Below are positions 19,891 through 33,412 of a DNA stretch of 64,000 bases, in pieces. Numbering within the stretch: position 1 is the first letter of the stretch; each line of letters begins with the position of its first letter. This DNA comes from Plecoglossus altivelis (lineage: Eukaryota; Chordata; Actinopteri; Osmeriformes; Plecoglossidae). The position numbers and the translations under genes are program-made. Location: contig BROE01000028.1 of assembly GCA_036571765.1 (NCBI GenBank), positions 7,378,491 to 7,442,490 of the forward strand. The letters are read 5' to 3'. The notes below the pieces were generated by a model. It worked only from the letters and a program-made list of their open reading frames with translations. It was not told the origin of the DNA and ran no database searches.

Positions 19891-21949
19891 GTCCAGGGTT
19901 CTTGCCTTGGCTCTGGGGCAGAAACAGAAAAAAGAGAGTCCAGCACTTGGAAGCTTTGTCTTGACTGCTGGAACCAGAGGGTGGGCTCAGTCCTGGCCCG
20001 CTGGCACCATGTCAGGCTTCGGAGCCGGGCCGTAAATGAAGCCACAGACAGGCCAGTGATGAAATTGCCAAGCAGACAGACTGATTTATGGAAGAGGATG
20101 TCAGGGAGGCGGGGCTGATTAATGGAGTGGCATTGACTTGATGGAACCACCAACCTTTTTCCGAGGGGTCCGAGAAGGGCTTCGACACCGCGGAACACAG
20201 GCAACAACATTGACTCAAGGGTCACTATCTCCAGAAGCTTGCTCTCATGGAAACTGGCTTACATCTCCCATGTAGTCCATCTACCAATCAAACGATCGTC
20301 TCGTGTCGGGTACCTCCCCAGCAAACATTCCTGCTCTTATTCCCAGTGAGGTGCGTGTCTAATGAGGAAACGCATTGATTGAGTGCTCCTCCCCAGAGTT
20401 TATGAAGTAGCCAGTGGGCCGCTTAATTAAAGAGCTATCTACCCATTAGGAGATGGCTTGTGAAATAGAATCAGCATCAGTCTTTTGACGGATGAGGAGG
20501 TTTGCTGTTTCTTGAGAGTTTGAAGAGAGGAGAGGAGGGAAGAGGAGAAGGGAAGGGAAGAGGGAGAGGACAGGAAGATAAGATAGGAGAGGAGACGAGA
20601 GGAGCAAAGATAAAAAGGCGGACATGATATCCTTTTCATTTGCCTGCGCGTTAAACAGACAAATGAGGAACGAGGTGCACACAAGGCGATGTCGGGCTCT
20701 GTGTAAATATGAACCGTCTGCACGCCCTTGTGTGCAACAACTCACGTACAGCTTAATTATTCACATGCTTTCGTTCAGTTGTGGTCGTTGATCCGTACCT
20801 TTCAAACACCAGCCTATGATGAATGCATGATCTGCTTAAAGGATTGAGTTGCCCGCCACCTCAATGAATAATGAACTCGGACATTTCTCTGAGCCGAAAC
20901 CCAAATAAATCAAAGTAATTAACTCAATAATTGATTGGATTCATTCTCCCTTCAAAATGGATACGTTTCTGCTAAATCTGCAGAAATAAGAACCTGGACG
21001 AGCTCAGAGGCTGGGCCGGGCCCTGCATAAACAACTGGCACATACTGCCAGAGGATAAGTCACTTTTTAATTACACTGTGCCACACCATGACCCCCCTCC
21101 AATCAATGACTGGACAGAACCTACTTGCCTGGCTGATGTGTCAAAATAGGAATTCAGAATCGAGACAGTTCTCTCTCTAAACGATTCTCTGGTCCCAAAG
21201 CTCGGTCAAATCCATAGGAAGAAAGAGAAAGGGAGAGAGAGAGTAAGGGAGAGAGAATGACAAGAACCAGAGAACCATCCCTGGTAGGATGCATGACTAA
21301 ACTGCTTAGCCGAGATGACAGTTGTTTCAACTGTTCCAAGTACAATACAGTGTAGTGTGTGTCTGTAAAATAGCCTGGTTTTGCTATGTGGTCTTCCAGA
21401 GCTTGCGATTTGCCATATTGTTCAGTAAAAGGTTGAAACTCAACTTCAAGTTACAACAACAACAACAAAAAACCGGTTTCGAAATGGATTACATTGACCT
21501 AATTTTACAAAGTAAATTAATATTTAATACTAACTGAACTTGTGGCTGGGCAGTTATTGATTCGAGGGAGGCCGAGTTATTGCAAGGTAATCGTTAAAAA
21601 AACGATTTCGGTCCGTTCTAGTGCAGGTGGCCAGTAGTGTTCTGTGGTGGGTTGAGATCGATGGCTGTGGTCGACTGTGCTTCTCTGCCTTGTTGATGTT
21701 AGACTCAGACAAGAACAATTCATTCCCATCATCTGGAGCAAACCTGTCGGACCACAAGGGATTCTGGGAAGGGAGGTGGGCTGGTAGCTTCACTCCCGGG
21801 TCCCGGGTCTAAGATGAATAATGGATATATGTTGTGTCAACCAACACTGACTTGGTCAGTACGTCTGTTATTGACTATTGAATCATGAATATTTTAGAGA
21901 CCCCCCCCTCCCTCCCCCCCATCCACCATAGAAAATTTGGTTTGCGCTT

Positions 21950-22030
21950 GACTGAAGATCGTTGCAAGACGTCATAGGTTCAAATCCCACCCTTTGCTGC
22001 ATGTTGCTCTGGATCAAACAAAACAGGTCC
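21950..22030 (+). mobile_element. tRNA-derived SINE fragment
   Basis: GCAAGACGTCATAGGTTCAAATCCCACC contains a canonical B-box (GGTTCAAATCC). It is followed by TTTGCTGCATGTTGCTC, as in the fish SINE body seen at 5283. The 5' half is poorly preserved. Confidence 0.5.
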
Positions 22031-22351
22031 TTGTTATTTGCAGATCACAGTAGTGCGCGTGTTGCCTGTCCTCAGATGCCAGACAAAAGATCCTGCTTGG
22101 CTGGTGACAGACACTGGTGTCAGACACTGGTGACATGCCTGGTGCGTCTCTCAGAAGCAAGGCTGTCTCAGGCCATATACACATGATGAAAACTGTCGCT
22201 TTACAGCCTGTGCTTTGGCGCATGTGGATGACTTGGCACCTAGCTGCCGCGTAATGTTTCCCAGGTGTATTTCATTCCCACAACCTCCGCTCTAATAGAA
22301 TATCAACAATTATATTCTTTGATTCTTTAAATGATTATAGTCTTCATGCTG

Positions 22352-22376
22352 CAATTCAGGTTTAATGCCTGAATTG
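22352..22376. repeat. Short perfect inverted repeat in AT-rich sequence
   Basis: CAATTCAGG-TTTAATG-CCTGAATTG is a 9-bp perfect stem with a 7-base loop. It sits in AT-rich sequence of the kind often found in conserved noncoding elements. Function unknown. Confidence 0.5.
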
Positions 22377-23469
22377 TTATGGAGGAAGAGGGGAGGGAGT
22401 AAGCACTGGCTGGACCCTCTGTAGTCAGGTCACATGTCAGACTTCTCAGATGAACCTCCTAATCCTGGTGTGAAAGCAACACGGCTAAAGATGTATCCGC
22501 CGCGGTCTGCTACCGTGTCTTTCAAACGCGGCAGCGTCACCGGGTAGCGGAAGAGTGAGCCATTAGCATGACAGCCGGCCAATAAAACGTCGTAAACGTC
22601 TCCTCGTTAAACTGCGAACCGCGACCGTAAACTAGCGATATGCCCAAATGTTGAACGTGAAATCGTGTCAAGCCGTGGTGACATTAGGTCATTTGAGCTA
22701 GTTTCACCTCGGACCAACCTGCCCGGTCCTGCTAATTAGTCCGGCGCCATGGTTATACTGCGTTGCCCGGTTTCCACCAGAGAGAACGTATGGTACAGAG
22801 CGAGACCTTCCGGCGCCTGTGGCAGGCTGCCTAATGAGAGGAGAAAGACATGTCCTCAGACGATGTCAGCAAGCTGATACCAAGGACTGACAAAGGCGAT
22901 TCATCAAGGGGTATCATGTAATTACCAGATTAACGGTGCACTGTGTGGGTCCTCTGTGGCCCCAGGCAGTTTGAGGCCTTTCTGCGTGTCTGGAACTCCT
23001 TTAGCGCTTGCCGGCTAATGGCCGAGGTTACCGTGTCTGGACTTCCTTAACATTGTGGCTAATGGGCGAGGTCACGGCGTCAATCACCCCGGGTTCAGAG
23101 TGGGATGGCCGATGACAGACAGAGCGCCCTGGTTCAGTCATCACCTCAGGGATGTCTGGCACATTCGCCATGAAGAGAACCTGCTTTGAACTGGATGGGA
23201 AGTCTGTGTGTATTGATCGATCCCTCACAGTAAGGTGCACGGATGGCGTCAAAAAAGAAAAGACGAGAAAAACAAAAGAGTTTAAAAAATGCTGTAGTGC
23301 AAACAGTGAGTAGGAAGCCACAAGGCTGAGAGCGGGCTTCAGGTCTCTGTGGGTGCATAGGATCGGAGCGTTAGCCTGGTGTTCACGTCCTGTGATGCAG
23401 TGGATGATGGCTGAGCGGAGAGGGCAGAGCTAGAGGGACGAGGATACGAAGGATGAAGTTCTGCCTAGA

Positions 23470-23690
23470 GGAGAACGCCGCCCCCCCCCCCGGGGCAGCG
23501 TATCACACGCTAGCGCCACAGCGAGGAGAGGATGCATCCACGTTCGCATGACACGCCTCGAGGGGGGACGTGATAGGATTTCCACGGGCCGCGGAGCGTT
23601 CTCTCCTGCGTGCGTCCGGACGAGAGCCGGCTCCGGCTATCTCCTCGCCCAGGTGGTCGGCGGACCGCTGCGTTTAAGAGACACGTAACC
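23470..23690. promoter_or_regulatory. CpG-rich intergenic patch
   Basis: The patch is GC-rich with many CpGs (for example GCTAGCGCCACAGCGAGG and GGGCCGCGGAGCG), in an otherwise CpG-poor intergenic area. No gene start was recognised near it. It could be an orphan CpG island or an unannotated promoter. Confidence 0.3.
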
Positions 23691-23965
23691 ATCCCCCCCT
23701 CGGGGTTGTAATGCTAGGCTCCTTTTTCTGATGTGGCGGAGAAGGAAATGTAGTGGCTGAATGGCAGGGGTTGCAGTTGTTCAGGCTCCAGTGGAAGTTA
23801 GATCTCTGTTGACGTTCTCCTCACCAGGGGGAAACAGGAGCCGGGCAGACGCCTGGGGGATTCAGCTTTGTTCTGCAAAGCCTTCATGTGAAGCGCATGA
23901 GTCATAGAGCCAGCGAACCAGCAGCCTAGCCAAACACCTGCCCCCCTCCCTCTTTCCCTCTGCCC

Positions 23966-24105
23966 CATCCCACCACCCTCCTCTTCCCCATCCCACCACC
24001 CTCCTCTTCCCCATCCCACCACCCTCCTCTTCCCCATCCCACCACCCTCCTCTGCCCCATCCCACCACCCTCCTCTTCCCATCCCACCACCCTCCTCTGC
24101 TCTTC
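23966..24105. repeat. 23-bp minisatellite (about 6 units)
   Basis: The unit is CATCCCACCACCCTCCTCTT plus CCC, with starts at 23966, 23989, 24012, 24035, 24058 and 24080. C-rich degenerate sequence follows to about 24255. Open frames across it are artefacts of the repeat. Confidence 0.9.
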
Positions 24106-25739
24106 CATCCCCATCCCCACCCACCCCACCAACCCATTCTGCGCCATCCCATCCCTACACCCTCCCAGACTCATCCTATCCCCTCCCCCCAACCTACCCA
24201 TCCCCCCTCCTGTCGACTTGACTACACTTTCCTCCCCACTGCCCACCCCCCCCCTCACCCACATCACTACCGTATCCCATCATACCAGAGGTTCCCGGGG
24301 AAAACAGCACGCTGAAAATGTTTCACTGCAGCGCGCCGTGTTCGTCATGCTGAATGAAATGTTAGTCAGAGCTACACCTGCCTCATGTGCACAAGAACAC
24401 AATGGTCAATGGTCTCTCCTCCACGATCTGGTGCCTTCTGGTGTGGGTTCTCAACATGGCAAAAAAAACACACGTCCCCGTACACCTCTGTTCCTCTCAT
24501 CACAAGGGTCCCCTGGTTTAGAAACTCAAGTCTCAAAACTAGTCGTTGGCTTTTTAGAGGCCCCTCGAAGCTCGTCTATTGTTCAAGTGTTCAGCTTCTC
24601 TTCCTGAACAACCAAAGCACCAGTTCTGTTCACGCTTCTCATTTTGGCTCAGCTTACCAGTTAGCACCAATCGTGAGAAAAGAGAATAAGTCCCGTGTTC
24701 AAATGCAGGTAGACACAGTTCACCAGAACATGTGTGTGTGTGCATGCGTGTGCGCATGTACGTACGAGTTAACTCATTATTCTAAAGGGCTTCTGGGAAC
24801 GATGCCAGGGCCAGTCTGATATGCCAAGGCACCAAAGCATTATGGAGCTCCTATTATTGAGCGCTACTGAAGCGGCCCGGTTTATTACATGCAGGGTTAA
24901 GGGATGAATGTTGTTCAAGGATGACTTTAACTACGCAGGCTCCCCAGTCTGCGTGATGCCCAGCTTCCCACTCTATGTTGGTCCCATGTATTGGAGTATT
25001 TTTCGCCACAACATGGAATACGAGGGCATCAAGGGTACAGCTGTGTTTCTTAAGCTCAAGTGACAAAGTGACAATGGAGGCAGGCTGTCTCAGAAGATAG
25101 CTCCATCATTCCTGAATACATCGAGGTATTCTGCGACAGGCGAAATCTCAATGATATATTACATTGAGGCGAGTGTTTCAGGAGCTAGCTTGGTGATGCA
25201 ATGGTACATTTGGGTAGCCTGTTACAGAAAATATCGCCTTGATGCATTATATTTCGGTAGTCTTACAGAAGCTCAACGAAACAATGTTACATGTCGGTGG
25301 TTCACTACATCAGGTGGCCCAATTATACACTCTTATAAATACATGCCATCTGTGAGAGGGTAATGGCTTCAACTTCAGTTGAAACTTCAGTGCTCTTCCA
25401 TGGCTGGCAGATCGCTATTCCACAGAGGCCGTGTTTGCGTGCGTGCGAGTGCATGTGCATGCGTGACCCGAGGAGACTTCTGGATTCACCGTTCTGACAT
25501 CACACTCCAGTGTCCTAAACTGTCTCAGGTGCTGGCCCTAATGTGCGCGCTCCCTCAGGAGAAACCTGACTCCGGATCTCAATGGCAACGTCGGAGCGAA
25601 ACGCACCAGAAGACAGATTGGCTTCGCCGAGGAAAAGACACACACTTTTGGGGGGATGACGTTTGATCATTTTCCAGTTTGTATTCACCGAAACGCCATT
25701 TGGAAAGTCGCAGGAAAGCACATGCAGGATATGACCTCA

Positions 25740-25800
25740 GTCAGATTTGAACCAATGGCAGAGGCTCTTAACCCAGAGAGCTGCTGGGTCACCCTAGAAG
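25740..25800 (-). mobile_element. tRNA-derived SINE fragment (minus strand)
   Basis: On the minus strand, GTGACCCAGCAGCTCTCTGG and GGTTCAAATCTGAC match a degenerate A-box region and B-box at tRNA-like spacing. Only the head is recognisable. Confidence 0.45.
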
Positions 25801-28800
25801 AAGAAGAGAAGCCATTTTAACTAACCTCCTTTGCTACACTATTTATATGTCGCTTTCGATCAAAAGCGCACGCTCAAAATGTTATTACAAATGTTATTCC
25901 ACCTAATGGTCGGATCCCCTGTGATGAACCTCTCCCTCCTGCCTGTGGATCACATGAAGTCAAAAAGTCTGTCGGCATCCTTCACTGAGACACGCCGTAT
26001 CTGTACATCACAGACACATCTGTTACCAAAGGCTTGTTCCAAGTGTTTTATGGCTTCATAGTTGTAGCGTGATCTGCGTCCAGCCCACTCTCCCGGAGAA
26101 GGATCTTGCAAGGCTCCTGGTGTGATTAAGTGGCCTTGCGCCTGTGAGTGGGTGGGCAGGTCAGGTGTGGGTGTGGGGATAGTGTGCACTCCTATCCACA
26201 CCATTTGTTCGGTTGGTTTTTGAAGACGCTTGCCTAATCGCATTCACTTCCCCTCCTGCTACATCATGCCACGCTCACACACAAACACGTACACGTGCCA
26301 CGTTATAGATGGACGCGCATGCTCATCAACTCTCCTTTTTCTGTCTGTCTCTCTCTCGCTCTGTCTCTATTTCTCACACGCCCGTCATCTCACACACACA
26401 CACACACACGCACGAAGAAACGTTCTCGTGCGCGTGCTGCGTGTGGCCAAAAAGAGCCTTCACTCCAGGACATCCCGGCATTAGAGCTGATCGTGATAAT
26501 GATTGTATCATTAAGCCGGGCCGAAGAACAGGAGGGATGTAATGGAGGCTTGGAGACGCTGAGGCGCAGCGCGCGTTCAGAATGCATAATAAGCTCTTGG
26601 AAGGCTCCACTGAGGAAGTGAAGACACCCAATCAATTATGGAGAAAAAGGGGAGAGAAGGAAATATATGCGTCTCAGCAAGAGAAGTGGCGGGACTGGTT
26701 TCAACATGGTCCGTCCAGACAATAACCCTGATTCTAACTGTCGATACGCTGCTCGGCTTGGTTGATGTTCTAGCACAGGAGCGATGCAGAGCCCTTGAAT
26801 GAGAGCACGTGCGCTCGCGACCGGTTCATCTTGGTTTCCAGAGGGACACAATGGAAGAAAACAATCCCAAAGTTAGAATGCCCAGATCAGTCAGTGGCTT
26901 TAAACTATCGGGTAGCGTTTTGAATTGCTTAGCAAGCCCTTTCTAAACAGAGTTTTTTTTTGTTTAAGTTGATGGAAACTTGAACACGTACAGGAACTGA
27001 CATGGCCTTGTGCGCTGAGTGCTTGCAAACTTCAACTCTGCAGGAACACACTGCTGCACTGCACATTTACTAATCATTCCACACCATCTCCCTCAGTTCT
27101 GTTTTCAGGGTGATAAGCATGTTTTCGAGAACACGCTGATATAAGAGAGAGCGAGAAAGAAAGAAACAGAGAGTCTGATGGAGAGACAGAAAAGGAATGC
27201 ATTATGAAAGTACAATACAGCTGCGGAAAAATACAGACAAAGATTCTGTTTATTTATGAAAATATGAAGCACTTAAAGGACACAGGTTGAACTGTAAATG
27301 GTTTCCTGTTTCCTCAGACTGTCCTGATTTAGATGCAAACTGAATCCTCTGGCACCTTGACAAATGTGTAGAAAAAAGACATATTTCATGCTTAAAAGCA
27401 GAAAACAGGCTAGGAAATTGACAGCATAGCATAAAGAGACAGGTTCATATTTAGCATAATTAAAGCGACGCTCGCTAACAATTATAGCTTTGCGCATCGC
27501 ACGCGTGGTTACAGCGAAGTGCACACTGTAGACTGAAGTCGACGGGGAACGTATCAGTACGATGCGAGCTAAATAATTCACCCAGGATGATCCAAGCCAA
27601 TATATTCGTTCACCTGGTGCATCCCCCTCCAAACCTCATCAGAAGGTGAACCACCCACAGCGCAGAGAGATCAGACGCTGGAGAGGAGACGTGTGCTGAG
27701 GTGCACTTGCCACAGCTCCACTCCCTCAAAGAAAGGCCTCGTTTCACAAACGCTTGTCTCTTTCGCTCCCCTGCTCCAGCCATAGGTACGGTAATGTTGG
27801 GTTTCTCCTTCAAGGAAAAAAATCAATGCTTTTTGCTCTGTGTGGGTTCTCCATAAATCATCTACTGCGGTAGGGTAAATGAGGTTAACTCAATGAGACC
27901 TTCCAGGTCCTGTATATTGAACAAAGGTTTACTTGATTCGAATGCCTGGGCCAGCCCTCCAAGAGGTAGAAGGCCCTGAAGAGGTTTGCTCACCACAAGG
28001 TTAAGTGTTGCCGACGAACACAACGCCGTTGTTTGGATGTGTGGAGTCGGTAAAGCAACTGTTCCAAGGTCTCCACAGAGGAATGCTGCCTGTATCCATA
28101 GTGACGCTGCCACGCTGATGATGACACGAACTGCCAGAACGACTGGAATGATGACTTGAATACTGTACTTGCACACCAAAATAAAAACACACACATAAAA
28201 AAAGATATCAAACAGAAAAGAGAAGTCATGAGAGAGTGTGGAGCAGGGAAGAGGGAGGCTGGCCTGTCCCTGACTGTCCCTGCCTCAGACTCCCAAGGTC
28301 CTGGAGCCTTTTACAGCTGTCTCTCCATCATCCTGGAGGAGAAGCACAAATCATTGAAATAAGCAGGCGGAATGGGGGCCGGGACATCAAGTGGAAGATG
28401 GATTCTAGGTACTTGTCACTCCTTGCTGTTGTGAGAGTCCAGAATCTACCCTGGCGACCTCATCATGCCCGAGGGAGGAGCCTATCTGGCATGTGATCAT
28501 CGCATCTGAACTCAAAGTGCAGCCAAATGATGACGAGAGAGACAAATATGACACCATCTCCCATGATCCTTCCACCTGTCACTGACAAACTACACGTTCA
28601 GTTATTTGCCACAAACTACGCAGGCGTTTCTAGACAAGAAAAGAGTTGCAATTCAAAAAACGGGAGACGGCTCCTCTGGGAGCGTGGATATAGGTGGGTT
28701 TCTTTTCCCAGGTCCGTTTCTGTTCTAATGTTGATAATGGCTCTTCAGAAACCCTCTTTGCTTTCACCTCATGCACACCTTGCCCCACTTCAGAGAGAGA

Positions 28801-30400
28801 CAATACACCAAACTGTTGCAGCGTGGCCTATATTTTGGGGAAGTTCGAACATCATAATTGTTGTGCGGGCGTAAAAACAGAAAGTGGGGCAGCTATTTCC
28901 AGGGAAAGGTTAGATTTATCTGCGTTATCGAGGAAGAGACAAGGTGAGCAGCCCAAGAGCTTAAACAAGAGTGGAGGCTTTCTGAACTGAGAATGTGTTT
29001 CCGTTTGGCAGATTAGCGTGTGATATTATCCACAAGGTCGCGGGGGATTGTTGCTAAGGGGGTGGTGTTAAGGCAGGGACAGAGATGGGGAGCCGACCCA
29101 CAAGGATCGGAAGACCGTTCATCTGCACTCTGCAAGGGTCACGGGGGGCGCATGGATTAGGATCCACACACGCAGGACCAGGAGGGTGACCCCGAGCGAG
29201 TGGTGGTGAAGGCCAAGGCCCTCCTGCGATGAGCCAAGCTGTGCTTCTCATCCCTGGGCCCCCAGAGCGCTGCTCTCCGATCCCTTCACACGGTGAGATC
29301 CTCTGCATCCACACCACATGTGACCCCCCCCCCCAGTTCTAATATGGCTCATTTAGATTGATCACGTTGTGTCAACACGCTAATATTTACACAGATCGCG
29401 TCTTATTGCACCCTGGAAAATACATTATTGCCTCTCTGTAATTATCTCCCTCAAAAGCTAATTTAAAAAGAGGAGGCCAATCAAGTATCAGTCGTGTTAT
29501 TGTTTTTCATGGGGTTCATTGTCCCATGTGATACACAGGAGTCCTGAGGCAAGCTGTACCGCGTGAGCCATGAATGTGATCGTGAACACTGGCTGAGCTT
29601 CCAAAGTGCTATTAAACGTAACGTTGTTTGGGGGGGGGGTTTCTGGTCTGGGTGGAGACACTGACACTGAGATAGAGGGACAGAGCAGTAAGTCATCTTT
29701 TTATTCCAGACAAACCAGGAAATTACCCCTCTTGCCCTTGAGTGTGTACAGATAGAGATAGTGGGTGAACCGTGTACGTTGGGACGAGACGCGCTGGGGC
29801 TGGTCGACTCATGTGATACGGCTGGAATAAATCATGAGGCTTTATCTAGATGTCAGTGTTTATACTGGTGAAACGTAGGAAGGCTGATTGTGTACTGGTT
29901 CTCGACACTTTGGTTGGTTTAAAGCGGTGCTGGTTATTTTTTCGAGCCGCAGCATGATAGAGTTTCACGACAATTACAGAACTAATGTTTTCTGTGTCGT
30001 GAGAAATCGTTGCATGAAAAGCTATCAGTGACACGCACATACCCACTCATCTGTCGTTTTGCCTCCAAATAACCTAATTATAGACCGGAACCTTTACAGT
30101 CATGTTATGAATGGGTTTCCATGTGACTTTTTGTTCATTAATGAACAGTAATTAATCATGGTTTTCATGACATGTGGTAATTTCTTTCTAACAGCTAGAG
30201 TGTGGATGCCTACTGTTGGCTTTTTAATGCTGTAATATGCACATGCTAGCTTGTGTTCTCATACAAAATGAAACTAACTATTTACAGAGGTCATCATTCA
30301 TTGATGCAATGAACCTCCGTCCATTTTTGGGGGGGGAGGGGGGGAGGGGGGTTACTCGTCTTAACTCGTCATGGACACCTGGTTAGCCATTTCGACTGCT

Positions 30401-31085
30401 AACAAGATACTTGCTCAACTGTAAAACCTATTAAGTCAAACAGGGTTGGAAGTATGCATGAGGGCGTTGATCGTATTCTTGTTTTGCACCACATTAGGTC
30501 CTTGTGTTCCAGCTTTCAGAATGGCAGTTCCAATTTGAAAAAAGCTCTGTGAAATTTGCACAAAATCGAACTTTCGGCATTTCACATCCCTAACCCAATC
30601 GTTAGCCCATTCATGTAACACAAATTTCAGAAATTAAAATTAAGCATGAAAGTAAATAATACTAATGCAATAGCAGGCCTGCGTATAAGGACTGAATCAG
30701 TGGGGAAAGGGGAAAGAGACAGAGAACTCACATTGAGAGAGAAAACAAGATACTTGCTCAACTGTAAAACCTATTAAGTCAAACAGGGTTGGAAGTATGC
30801 ATGAGGGCGTTGATCGTATTCTTGTTTTGCACCACATTAGGTCCTTGTGTTCCAGCTTTCAGAATGGCAGTTCCAATTTGAAAAAAGCTCTGTGAAATTT
30901 GCACAAAATCGAACTTTCGGCATTTCACATCCCTAACCCAATCGTTAGCCCATTCATGTAACACAAATTTCAGAAATTAAAATTAAGCATGAAAGTAAAT
31001 AATACTAATGCAATAGCAGGCCTGCGTATAAGGACTGAATCAGTGGGGAAAAGGAAGAGACAGCAACTCACATTGAGAGGAGAAA
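30401..31085. repeat. 343-bp direct tandem duplication (two copies)
   Basis: Copy 1 (30401-30743) and copy 2 (30744-about 31085) appear identical over about 305 nt. They differ by small indels only in the purine-rich last 40 nt. The duplication is intergenic. The same 61-residue open frame occurs in each copy on the minus strand, but it resembles no protein family I know. Confidence 0.93.
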
Positions 31086-31216
31086 GAGAGAGAGAGACAG
31101 AGAGAACGAAGACCACCAGAGAGAGAGAGAAGACCAGAGAGAACGAGAGCAGAGAAGAGGAGAGGAGAGAACAGAGTAACCGAAGAGAAGAAGACAGAAG
31201 AAGAGAGAGAGAGAAA
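31086..31216. repeat. Purine-rich GA tract after the tandem duplication
   Basis: Degenerate AGAGAGAGA and GAAGAGGAGAGG sequence runs directly from the end of copy 2. Unequal pairing in this tract may have helped produce the duplication. Confidence 0.85.
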
Positions 31217-31279
31217 TGGTATTTCCTCAGATCTTGTTTGCTTATGTCACACGGTGGAGATCTAAAGCAGAGTGTTGCT

Positions 31280-31520
31280 GCTGTTCATTAATCTCATCTT
31301 CATAATGATTATAAATCTGCTGTAATTTGGGAATTGAATTATAGTGGCAGTTGCAGCTCCCTTATATTACACAACACAACCGAATCTCATAACCATCAAT
31401 CTCCAGCAACATTCTCCCAGTCCCAATACTAACTGGAGCAAGGGAATAAGATATTACCCAGCATTATGGTGGCATGTATTGGAATGACTAATGCATTTGC
31501 TGAAAAATATAACTGAGGGA
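31280..31520. other. AT-rich candidate conserved noncoding element
   Basis: This is non-repetitive AT-rich sequence with homeodomain-type TAAT/ATTA cores (TTCATTAATC, CATAATGATTATAA, GACTAATGCATTTGC, the last with an octamer-like ATGCATTT). No open frame is present. The call is by compositional impression only; conservation was not tested. Confidence 0.2.
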
Positions 31521-31760
31521 AGGCAACAAAAAAAACAAGGGAACAAGAAAACAAATGAAGAAGGTGAGTGATGATTCAGGGTTGGCAAAGGTCATGACCC
31601 CGGACGGGGCCTCTGGATGACTGCGTTCTACCAACACTTGCTAGCCCCCTGGCACGACAAGGCAGAGGCAGGAGAACCTCAGGAGAACTGGGGATCACAC
31701 TACAAGTGGAAAGAGCATCATTCAATCTAATTCATAAACAGTAAATTAAATGGTACTTCT

Positions 31761-31770
31761 TTTATTTATT
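31761..31770 (-). promoter_or_regulatory. Candidate poly(A) signal for gabrb3 (two overlapping AATAAA)
   Basis: The minus strand reads AATAAATAAA about 3.0 kb downstream of the gabrb3 stop codon. I saw no AATAAA between the stop and this point. A 3'UTR of about 3 kb is plausible, since mammalian GABRB3 also has a long one, but no transcript evidence is available. Confidence 0.25.
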
Positions 31771-33412
31771 TTGTTTTAACATGTGTATTTCAAACGTGAT
31801 TGGTCGAGCAGTCCATATGTACTATATTTGTATGTTCCAACCCTTATTAACAACTTAGCTATATGTTTTTTTCTCCAAGTGTACTCTTAGCGTGATCATG
31901 TTTTCGCTTGGGTCTGTATGTCTGATTCTCTCTGAGCCATATCTCTTCTGACAAGAGACGTTGAATACTAATAGTGTCTCAGAGCTCAGTTCATAATGTC
32001 ATTAAAAGGTCAGGCCAGACTAGTGTTCCCACATCACACACTCGGAGCACCTACACTCTCTACTCTTTATAGTCCTCTTCTGCGGCCTTTTTCCCTTTTG
32101 GACTTGATGATTTCGCTCATTTGATTCTTTTTTAAGAGGACTGAGGGCACCCTGAAACGCCATGGCGTGTTGGTCTCCGTAGACGACACCCGTCTACTCA
32201 GCTACGGCAAGCGGATCAAACATCTTCCTCCCCTCACGCTCCTCCTCACCTCGGGAAGATTTCTTTGTCTCCTCCGGGAGTTAAGGTCAGATCTAAGGTC
32301 AGATCTTAGGCGTTGACATGCACAGTCATCTGTTAAATCCTTTGTGATATTGGTTGTGAAAAGGGCTCAACAAATGTATTTGATATGATATTCAGTGCCG
32401 TTCCACCTGACATGGATAGGATGCAAACCTATTTGATTACAGCATCCACCTGTCTCTGATCCAGACATATAGATTATCTGGACGTGGTCAATCTTGATCC
32501 AATTCCTCAATACAGAGTTAATAATCTTCGATGATGTACTGTACGTGCAGGCTAAAAAGACAATTGAATAGAAATATTGTCTGTTTTCGATATAACACGA
32601 TGCATTTTGGGAACGGTTAAGGAACAGACACTAAATCATATTTTACAGGTAGACGGGTTTTTTTTTTAAAAACTTTCAGCAAAACATAAACTAATCTACA
32701 AAGTAGCTATTTTTATGTTGCAGGTCATCGGCTGGGGTACCGCTAACCGTCAGAGTCAGCTCTGCAGTGAGATCCAATTGCTTCACCTTGCCCTGGGGTG
32801 GACTGACTCATAAACACACTCGCAGGTACAAGGTGGAATTTGATGAGTCATGTGTTATGATCCTCGGAGTGTTCCTTTCTTTTTACCTCGCAGAGATGTT
32901 GGGAAAGAAAAGCTCTATAAACAGTCTTCCTTCACAGGGAGGGCCTCGCAACTTGTCTGAAAATTGGTGCTGGAAATGGATCTCTGTCTTCAATCTCTGC
33001 TACGTGTAAGGCGTTTAACAGGTGTGACTTGACAATCGAAAGATAGTTTGGAGCCCAGTACACATGACTAAGACTTGAATAATATTTCAATGGATTTCAG
33101 TCAATTGTGTGAAGACGCCAAGTCATGTTGTTTACCAGCTACGGTCCCTGCGTCCAATTTACCAGACCAAACCTGCTAACCGCATCTGCATGGAACAGCA
33201 AGCCGACGGATTCGCGTCAATAAAAACCACATCCGAAAACGATTTCACATCATGTGTAATATATTTACAACACATTTGAAAAAGAAATATATGATCAGTT
33301 AAAGTCATGTCGTAGCAATGATGACCGACGAACCAAAGCAGTGACAAGAGAACTTTCTAGAGCAACACTACTGACAGCAGACAGGTGCAGTGATCGCCTT
33401 AGAAGTCTATAA

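Noticed and set aside
30436..30964. Identical 61-residue open frame present twice
   Set aside because: The identity comes from the 343-bp DNA duplication. The peptide has no recognisable features, and the frame is not supported by start context or neighbours.
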